This document shows, one piece after another, positions 36,214 through 41,279 of a DNA stretch of 41,279 nucleotides. Below the pieces are notes generated by a model that ran no database searches, was not told the origin of the DNA, and saw only the letters and a list, made by a program, of their open reading frames with translations. Numbering within the stretch: the stretch's first letter is position 1; each line of letters begins with the position of its first letter. The DNA lies in the NCBI GenBank assembly GCA_902776975.1, contig CACYSI010000007.1:1-41279 (forward strand). Direction: 5' to 3'. Source of the DNA: an uncultured Ruminococcus sp. (GTDB lineage: Bacteria > Bacillota > Clostridia > Oscillospirales > Acutalibacteraceae). The position numbers and the translations under genes were made by a program.

Positions 36214-37728
36214 TCAAATGATAATAGCAGGGAGTACCGTCAAGGTACTCCCTGCTATTATCAATGGTGGAGTTAAGGCGAATAAATCCGAACCTTTTTC
36301 TAAATCATCTTTTTTGAGGACTGTAGCGCCGTACTTGAAGTTAAAGTAAAACTCGATTTTATCATCGTAGAGAATTATTGCGTTAACAAAGCTATCGACC
36401 AGGCGCTTTCTGTACTTTGGATTTTTGGGATCGAGCTCTCTGAAGTGCTTAAGCCATTGGATGACTTGCTCTTTTGTGAGCGTCGGTCGTTTTATCTTTT
36501 CTGTTGCTATTTGGTATTCAAGCTCTTTCTTTTGACCTTCCAGTTCAAGCAAACGATCTTTTGTGGTTTCGGTGACAACACCCATCTCAATAGCCTTCAT
36601 GATGTTGGCAATACTTTTCTCGGTGTCTGAAAGCTGTTTTGTAAGGATCGGTATTTCACTGCCGCCCTGATTCTGAACCGTTATCACGGTTCCTGCGATT
36701 TCATCTATCAGTTCGTCATCCCAGATGATCTTTTGAATCTGATCAATTACAACATCTTCTATGGCGTCTTTCTTGACAGGCTTTTTATCACAGCCTTTTT
36801 TGAGCTTTGCCGATGAGCACTTGTAATACCGATAAGTGATATTCCTACGGCTTGTGCCGCTTTCACCGATCATAAATGACATACACTTTCCGCAATAGAG
36901 TTTTGTGCTCAGGATGTATTCATCATCGGCTTTTGCTTTGAATTTGGCAGGAGCTCTTTTGTTGCCGGCTAATCGGTTGTTCGCTGCTTCAAATTCATCC
37001 TTCGAAATGATTGCAGGGATACCGTTTTCGATCACGATTTCGCGGAATCGGTATTCACCCATGTACCGTCTGTTTGAAATCATCTTTGACACAGATGATA
37101 CCTTATAGGTTGTTCCCCGACGGCTACGAATCCCTTTGCTGTTCAGATGATCGGCTACCTGCTTTAAAGTCATACCGCCATTATATAGCTTGAATACCTC
37201 GCGCACAACAGCAGCCTCTTCTTCTTTTATCTGAAAATGTCGCTCGTCATCAATATAGTATCCGAACGGGATCGCTCCTCCGTTGAACTTGCACTTGTAA
37301 GCATTTTCCGTCATTCCTCGGATGATTTTTTCAGCCAGCTCTGCGGAATAGTATTCCGCCATGCCTTCCAGTAAGGATTCAAGAATGATACCTTCGGGAC
37401 CTTGTGAGATCACTTCGGTAGCGGATATGACGCGGACATTATTGCGTTTCAGGATAGCTTTATAATGTGCCGAGTCATAACGGTTCCTCGCGAATCGGTC
37501 GAGCTTCCATACGATGACAACGTCAAACTGCCCTTTCGCACTGTCGCTGATAATTTTCTGAAAAGCAGGACGGTTATCTGTCTTTGCCGACAGAGCTCTG
37601 TCGATATAGGTCTCAATTATCTGAATATCATTCTTCTCTGCAAAAGCTTTACATTCACGGAGCTGTCCTTCGATACTTTCTTCCCTTTGGTTGTCGGAAG
37701 AGTACCGTGCGTAAATAACGCCTTTCAT
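36214..37728 (-). CDS. Large serine recombinase (site-specific integrase/resolvase)
   Basis: A 504-residue large serine recombinase. The N-terminal resolvase catalytic domain (residues 1-150) has VIYARYSSDNQ with the nucleophile Ser at about 10-11, followed by VWKLDRFARNRYDSAHY. The recombinase domain (about 160-260) has GGAIPFGYYIDDERH and RRYMGEYRF. A zinc ribbon (LYCGKCMSFM ... YYKCSSAKLKKGC) and a coiled-coil segment (about 355-410) precede the C-terminus. Such enzymes integrate and excise islands or phages. The final 17 residues are encoded by one arm and the loop of a perfect 20-bp hairpin, so the 3' end may have been altered by insertion. The start has a weak purine-rich site (AGGTG). 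Its composition is less GC-rich than the genes to the left. Confidence 0.93.
   Translation of the reverse strand: MKGVIYARYSSDNQREESIEGQLRECKAFAEKNDIQIIETYIDRALSAKTDNRPAFQKIISDSAKGQFDVVIVWKLDRFARNRYDSAHYKAILKRNNVRVISATEVISQGPEGIILESLLEGMAEYYSAELAEKIIRGMTENAYKCKFNGGAIPFGYYIDDERHFQIKEEEAAVVREVFKLYNGGMTLKQVADHLNSKGIRSRRGTTYKVSSVSKMISNRRYMGEYRFREIVIENGIPAIISKDEFEAANNRLAGNKRAPAKFKAKADDEYILSTKLYCGKCMSFMIGESGTSRRNITYRYYKCSSAKLKKGCDKKPVKKDAIEDVVIDQIQKIIWDDELIDEIAGTVITVQNQGGSEIPILTKQLSDTEKSIANIMKAIEMGVVTETTKDRLLELEGQKKELEYQIATEKIKRPTLTKEQVIQWLKHFRELDPKNPKYRKRLVDSFVNAIILYDDKIEFYFNFKYGATVLKKDDLEKGSDLFALTPPLIIAGSTLTVLPAIII
36219..36263. repeat. Perfect 20-bp inverted repeat overlapping the recombinase 3' end
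   Basis: The arms at 36219-36238 and 36244-36263 are exact reverse complements around GTCAA. It forms a very stable hairpin that covers the last codons of the recombinase. On the minus strand only a short T-run (ATTTG) follows, so a terminator role is possible but not obvious. Confidence 0.75.
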
Positions 37729-37815
37729 TCGTTTTCACCTCCATTTTTTCGCTGTCTTGATATTAGCTCTAAAAATGAGATTTGTCAAATCTATTCTTGG
37801 GTATGATGGAAATGT

Positions 37816-37857
37816 AAGATTGCAAACCCGTACACCCACTTGCAGCCTTGCAATCTT
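37816..37857. repeat. Inverted repeat upstream of the serine recombinase gene
   Basis: AAGATTGCAA (37816-37825) and TTGCAATCTT (37848-37857) are perfect 10-bp reverse complements around 22 nt containing TACACCCA. It lies 88 nt upstream of the recombinase start, where attachment sites or autoregulatory sites of serine integrases are often found. Confidence 0.5.
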
Positions 37858-37861
37858 GCAA

Positions 37862-38139
37862 CCTTAAAAAGTAAAAATTACCACGCATTAACAAAGATTA
37901 AGCCCAACCGCAGCAAATATGTAGCATGAGTGATGCATTATCGCATGAAATAGTTTTACGGTATCCAAGTGCCATTAAGATCGAGATTATTATGCATAGT
38001 CGAGTAATAGGCGAAAGCAGTTTATTTCATGTTATTATTTTAGTTTCTTCGCTTTTCTTGGTAATAAGGGATATGGATCTGTAGCTAACCAGAGAAGAGT
38101 CATTAGGCAGTGTTTACAAGTTGAAATTATTGTATCTTA
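37862..38139. other. Non-coding stretch with no recognisable feature
   Basis: Between the inverted repeat and the tRNA-like fragment I see no ORF with a ribosome binding site, no complete tRNA and no clear promoter. It belongs to the 766-bp gap 37729-38494. Confidence 0.4.
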
Positions 38140-38141
38140 GT

Positions 38142-38166
38142 GGTTCAAGTCCCATCTCTAGTTCCA
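38142..38166 (+). pseudogene. tRNA 3'-end-like fragment
   Basis: GGTTCAAGTCCCATC followed by TCTAGTTCCA has the order of a tRNA T-loop, T-stem 3' strand, acceptor 3' strand and CCA. Upstream bases (TTAGT) do not complete the T-stem, and no D-arm, anticodon arm or 5' acceptor is found in the preceding 80 nt. It is therefore read as the 3' fragment left by island integration into a tRNA gene. A strong terminator follows, as expected behind a tRNA. Confidence 0.4.
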
Positions 38167-38176
38167 AACATTAACA

Positions 38177-38211
38177 ACACCGTTGATACGTCATCGACGG
38201 TGTCGTTTTTT
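38177..38211 (+). terminator. Strong Rho-independent terminator after the tRNA-like fragment
   Basis: ACACCGTTGAT (38177-38187) pairs with ATCGACGGTGT (38193-38203), with one wobble, 5-nt loop ACGTC, then CGTTTTTTTG. No intact gene precedes it on the plus strand. Confidence 0.75.
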
Positions 38212-38295
38212 GTCTAAAAATGGCTTAATTAAGCCGTTCCTTACACTTTTGCCCCGCTAAAACAGGCCTATATTCCCCCTCAAATGTGCTCAAAA

Positions 38296-38345
38296 CCCAC
38301 CCTTTTTTGCCGTGAAATCGGCGTCCGGGTGGGCTTTCGTTTTAT
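38296..38345 (+). terminator. Second terminator-like structure
   Basis: CCCACCC (38296-38302) pairs with GGGTGGG (38327-38333), enclosing an inner stem GCCG/CGGC, then CTTTCGTTTTAT. It may mark the end of another lost transcription unit. Confidence 0.55.
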
Positions 38346-38494
38346 ATGCGGTCGATAAAAGAGGGTTTTAGGTCGATGCGTGAAAATGCGGTCGCTGGGT
38401 AGAATGTTTTTCTGTTCAGCAAATACTGCTTGTCAGAAAGACCGAATATATTTTTACATAAACAGCAGAAATCGTTACATATATTCAGAAGTAA

Positions 38495-38799
38495 TCATTT
38501 CTTTTTTGCTAACGCATTAAAATCAATATCATATTTTTGCTCCAAATAATTCAGAACACTAATTAGTCCTTTGCCAATATACAATTCATTGGCGCCAAAC
38601 TTATATTTGATATACGGAATGGAAGGATTGCTTTTTATTACTTGCTTTGCTTTGGAATAATCATAGGTCTCTCCTGAAAAAATACTATCCGATTTTTCTG
38701 CAACTAATCCTTTCTTCAAACGACTGGAGTAGAAATTAATCATTCCTTGACAAATGTCTTCCAAAGAGCAAGGGGTATCGTAGGCTTTAATTCAAGCAT
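38495..38799 (-). pseudogene. Small ORF of unknown function, possibly frameshifted
   Basis: The readable part is 89 codons (38495-38764): EDICQGMINFYSSRLKKGLV ... YIKYKFGANELYIGKGLISV ... LNYLEQKYDIDF. I do not recognise it. No start codon with a ribosome binding site exists in this frame. An ATG at 38799 in the next frame begins MLELK, and a single-base shift at about 38786 would join it to KAYDTPCSLEDIC. That suggests a one-base frameshift, or a fragment of a longer gene. The DNA is AT-rich like the yeiH region. Confidence 0.4.
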
Positions 38800-38931
38800 A
38801 ATCCAAATAAATACAGGTTTATATGAATAAAGGATTTTTATACAGATAGTAACTCTCTCTTTTTTCTCTAGCAACTCTCATTTCATTTGATGACCAATTT
38901 CAAAAAAATTATATAATTTTCTCGTTCCTTA

Positions 38932-38979
38932 TTGCTTATTTGACAGATAATATGGTAAAATAAACCTAAATATAGGTTT
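38932..38979 (+). promoter_or_regulatory. Promoter and palindromic operator before a 40-codon ORF
   Basis: TTGCTT (38932-38937), an 18-nt spacer and TAAAAT (38956-38961). Directly after it lies the perfect inverted repeat AAACCTA-AATA-TAGGTTT (38962-38979), positioned as an operator over the transcription start. Confidence 0.45.
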
Positions 38980-39025
38980 TTGTACCTTTTGTATTTAGGA
39001 AATTTGTTCAAAGGAGGAAGAAAGC

Positions 39026-39148
39026 ATGTTTGACAAAAAAGAAACTAATGCTAGTCAATTTGGTAGATGGCTCTCTGCTCATGTATCTCCTGGACAGATT
39101 TCTGATTTCTTCCTTTGCTATTCAGAAATTGAAAAGCATTTTTTGTGA
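39026..39148 (+). pseudogene. 40-residue ORF with strong ribosome binding site, probably a truncated gene start
   Basis: MFDKKETNASQFGRWLSAHV, then SPGQISDFFLCYSEIEKHFL and a stop. AAAGGAGGAAG stands 6 nt before the ATG, and a promoter and operator precede it, so translation is likely. The polypeptide looks like the amino end of a larger protein cut by the deletion that brought in yeiH, whose stop codon is 6 nt away on the other strand. I do not recognise the family. Confidence 0.45.
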
Positions 39149-39153
39149 TGAAC

Positions 39154-40203
39154 TTACCAGATTCCAAGCAGTTGCTGCATGATTAGGCTTACGAGGGTGA
39201 TAACAGTCCAACAGCATGCCCCAAGTAAAATGGGTTTTCCGCCGGACTTAATGAGTTTTACAATATTACTATTTAGCCCAATTGCGGCCATTGCCATTAT
39301 TATGCAGAATTTGCTTAATTCTTTGAGTGGAGTAAAAACATCACCTGAAACACCGAAATTTAATGCAACTGTTGTGATAAGCGAAGCAATAATAAAATAT
39401 ACGATGAAAAAAGGAAAGGATCTTTTAAAACTGAATCCATTATCACTTTTGCTAGCAGATTTAGCTTTGTGTGCCTTTATTATGGCTAGCACCAAAGTGA
39501 TAGGGATGATTGCTAAAGTACGCGTGAGCTTTACAGTGACGGCTTTATCAAGGGTTTGAGAGCCAAGGCCCCACATGCTGTCCCAGGTAGATGCTGTAGC
39601 TGTAACAGAAGAAGTATCATTTACAGCTGTTCCGGCAAAGATACCAAATGCTTCTCCGCTTGTCGTATCAAATCCTATTAATTTACCGAAGATTGGAAAT
39701 AGTAAAGCGGCAAGTACATTAAAGAAAAAGATAACAGAGATTGCCTGAGCGACTTCATCATCATCTGCATCAATTACAGGAGCTGTTGCCGCAATTGCAG
39801 AACCACCGCATATAGATGAGCCAACGCCTATGAGTGTTGAGATATTACCGGGGATTTTCATAACCTTGTGCATAAGCCAGGCAACGATTAGCGAAGTAGA
39901 AATAGTGCATATAATAATTGGCAAGGATTGTTTACCGGTTTCAAGGATAACATTTAAATCTAATCCAAAACCAAGAAGAATAACCGCAAGCTGCAGAATG
40001 TATTTAGAAGTGAATTTTATTCCTGAGGATGCGATACCTTTATTATTCCAGAACATGGTAATGATCATTCCGGCAAGAATGGCAATTACTGCGCCACCGA
40101 TAATTGGAAATTTTTTCCCTAAGAACCAAGATGGGATAGCAATTATAAGACACACAAGGATACCAATAATATTGTTTCGAATAGCATTAACTGTTTTGTT
40201 CAT
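39154..40203 (-). CDS. yeiH: YeiH/YihY-type UPF0324 family membrane protein, putative sulfate/sulfite exporter
   Basis: About 349 residues, hydrophobic, with 9-10 transmembrane segments (for example [51 protein letters not shown]). The family motifs [27 protein letters not shown] (shown as [18 protein letters not shown] and ADDDEVAQ) and [15 protein letters not shown] are intact; they define PF03601. The family is annotated as putative sulfate exporters, but the transported molecule is not proven. GAGG gives normal spacing to the ATG at 40203; the ATG at 40209 is too close. It is divergent from a LysR gene, the same arrangement as yeiH and yeiE in Escherichia coli. The gene is much more AT-rich than the left part of the window, a sign of horizontal acquisition. 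Confidence 0.9.
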   Translation of the reverse strand: MNKTVNAIRNNIIGILVCLIIAIPSWFLGKKFPIIGGAVIAILAGMIITMFWNNKGIASSGIKFTSKYILQLAVILLGFGLDLNVILETGKQSLPIIICTISTSLIVAWLMHKVMKIPGNISTLIGVGSSICGGSAIAATAPVIDADDDEVAQAISVIFFFNVLAALLFPIFGKLIGFDTTSGEAFGIFAGTAVNDTSSVTATASTWDSMWGLGSQTLDKAVTVKLTRTLAIIPITLVLAIIKAHKAKSASKSDNGFSFKRSFPFFIVYFIIASLITTVALNFGVSGDVFTPLKELSKFCIIMAMAAIGLNSNIVKLIKSGGKPILLGACCWTVITLVSLIMQQLLGIW

Positions 40204-40237
40204 ATACATTACCTCTATTATTAAATATTTCTGATTG

Positions 40238-40267
40238 ATTATAGCATGAAAATAATATAAAATCTAA
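40238..40267 (-). promoter_or_regulatory. Probable yeiH promoter
   Basis: A minus-strand perfect TATAAT at 40238-40243 with a poor TTAGAT-type -35 about 18 nt away, typical of a LysR-activated promoter. It lies in the 115-bp AT-rich divergent region. Confidence 0.4.
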
Positions 40268-40318
40268 TTATTGATATTTATGAATAGATAAAATTAATTT
40301 ATTGACATGGGGGCGATT

Positions 40319-41176
40319 ATGATAGATGCCAAATTGGTCACATTTTTAAAACTATATGAACTTATGAATTATAGAAAAACCGCAGAAGAACTGAACCTAA
40401 CACAACCGGCCGTTACATCGCAAATTAAGTTATTGGAGCGGGATTATGGGTGTAAATTATTTGTTTACAATAAGAGGGTATTGTCTCGTACGCCTGAGGC
40501 GGAAGTGTTGCGAAGTTATGCAGAAAATTTGCTTTATGAGGAAGATAATTTACGATTAAAATTACATCACAAAAAAGGATGTAATATCAAAATGGGGGCG
40601 ACCAAAACAATTGGAGAATTTGTAATATCAAAACAGGTAGCAAAGTATACGATGGAAAAGGATAATACACTCTCTGTTTTTATTGATAATACAGAAAATT
40701 TGCTGAAACAAATTGATAATGGCACAATTGATTTTGCACTGATTGAAGGTAATTTTGACAGGAATAAATATGGTTATTCGATTTTACGCAATGAACCATT
40801 TGTCGGTATTTGCAGTAAGAATCATCCCTTTGCTGGGAAGCAAATTCCAATAGCTGATATTTTGGATCAACATCTAATTATCAGAGAAGAGGGTTCAGGA
40901 ACAAGACAAATTTTCGAAGATATTATATCAGGTCAAAATCATGTTATTGAAGATTTTACTAAGGTTTCGACAATTAGCAATTTCGGGCTAATGATGGATG
41001 TGCTAAAGGCTGTTAATGGAATCACATTTGCGTATAAAGCTGTACTGAATAAACATGAGGAATTGACTGAATTTGGACTGAAAAATATAAAGCTGGTTCA
41101 TGAGTTTAACTATGTATTTTTGAACAATCAGTTTGCACGTGATAAGATGACGCTATTTGATTCATATAGAAACTAA
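40319..41176 (+). CDS. LysR family transcriptional regulator
   Basis: A regulator of about 285 residues. The N-terminal winged helix-turn-helix covers residues 1-65 (FLKLYELMNYRKTAEELNLT, QPAVTSQIKLLERDYG, KLFVYNKR), and a periplasmic-binding-like effector domain follows (FALIEGNFDRNKYGY, IREEGSGTRQIFEDII). The pair LIIREEGSGTR resembles the effector loop of CysB/CysL/YeiE-type members. It is divergent from yeiH with 115 bp between starts, so it most likely controls yeiH. The first in-frame ATG (40307) has no ribosome binding site; GGGGGCG precedes the ATG at 40319. AT-rich like yeiH. Confidence 0.93.
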   Translation: MIDAKLVTFLKLYELMNYRKTAEELNLTQPAVTSQIKLLERDYGCKLFVYNKRVLSRTPEAEVLRSYAENLLYEEDNLRLKLHHKKGCNIKMGATKTIGEFVISKQVAKYTMEKDNTLSVFIDNTENLLKQIDNGTIDFALIEGNFDRNKYGYSILRNEPFVGICSKNHPFAGKQIPIADILDQHLIIREEGSGTRQIFEDIISGQNHVIEDFTKVSTISNFGLMMDVLKAVNGITFAYKAVLNKHEELTEFGLKNIKLVHEFNYVFLNNQFARDKMTLFDSYRN

Positions 41177-41178
41177 TT

Positions 41179-41279
41179 CTAAAGTTCTGTTTCGAACCAG
41201 TGATTAAATCTATCTTCATTTGAAAAGCCTTGTTCAAGGCTCTCTCGCTCATCTGCATATCTTTCCGGAAAGAGGCAGA
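41179..41279 (-). CDS. C-terminal end of an unknown protein (partial, runs off the window)
   Basis: An open frame enters from the right edge and ends with TAG at 41179-41181. The visible 33 residues end in FSNEDRFNHWFETEL. It is convergent with the LysR gene and leaves 2 bp between the stop codons. The family cannot be told from this piece. Confidence 0.45.
   Translation of the reverse strand, partial: CLFPERYADERESLEQGFSNEDRFNHWFETEL

Noticed and set aside
38080-38166. A complete tRNA ending at 38166
   Set aside because: No D-arm, anticodon arm or 5' acceptor strand can be paired with the 3' fragment.

Overview
The window reads as a chromosomal segment of a gut or rumen Firmicute close to Ruminococcus (Oscillospiraceae). 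The evidence is two dockerin-bearing secreted proteins, a large protein with seven CBM26-like starch-binding modules joined by Thr/Pro-rich linkers, clostridial-type rpoB/rpoC, strong AGGAGG-type ribosome binding sites, and many BspA-like or Ruminococcus-type secreted modules. The taxon is an inference from module content, not from a marker search.

Layout. 1-5.7 kb (mostly minus): a secreted C-terminal-dockerin protein, an M16C zinc peptidase and a small C_GCAxxG_C_C redox-type protein. 5.8-10.5 kb (plus): purC, then a tight proB-proA-proC-patatin operon. 10.5-13 kb: a secreted transglutaminase-like protein. 13-15.2 kb (minus): a membrane-anchored beta-propeller protein. 15.3-15.45 kb: a MITE-like inverted-repeat element. 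15.6-21.3 kb (minus): a 1913-residue starch-binding scaffold-like protein with an N-terminal dockerin. 21.5-29 kb (minus): rpoB-rpoC with its own promoter, not behind ribosomal protein genes. 29.4-30.8 kb: birA and, convergent to it, an unusual phosphoribosyltransferase. 31-36 kb: a leucine-rich-repeat protein with a phage-tail-like N-terminus, a GH3 glycosidase, and a purine nucleoside phosphorylase carrying a lipoprotein signal peptide.

36.0-41.3 kb looks like a mobile or acquired region. Two 17-bp direct repeats resembling the 3' end of tmRNA/tRNA lie at its left edge, followed by a large serine recombinase, a second tRNA-3'-end-like relict with a strong terminator, decayed small ORFs, and a markedly AT-rich yeiH / LysR divergent pair. 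The right end of this region is not inside the window.

The genes suggest a polysaccharide-degrading, starch-adhering cell: dockerin-tagged secreted proteins that could dock on cohesins encoded elsewhere, a GH3 enzyme for oligosaccharides, and several secreted proteins of unknown role. The most unusual single gene is the predicted lipid-anchored purine nucleoside phosphorylase. The least explained regions are the duplicated module of the first gene, the three cohesin-like modules of the large protein, and the recombinase-flanked segment. No CRISPR array, rRNA or complete tRNA was found by reading.
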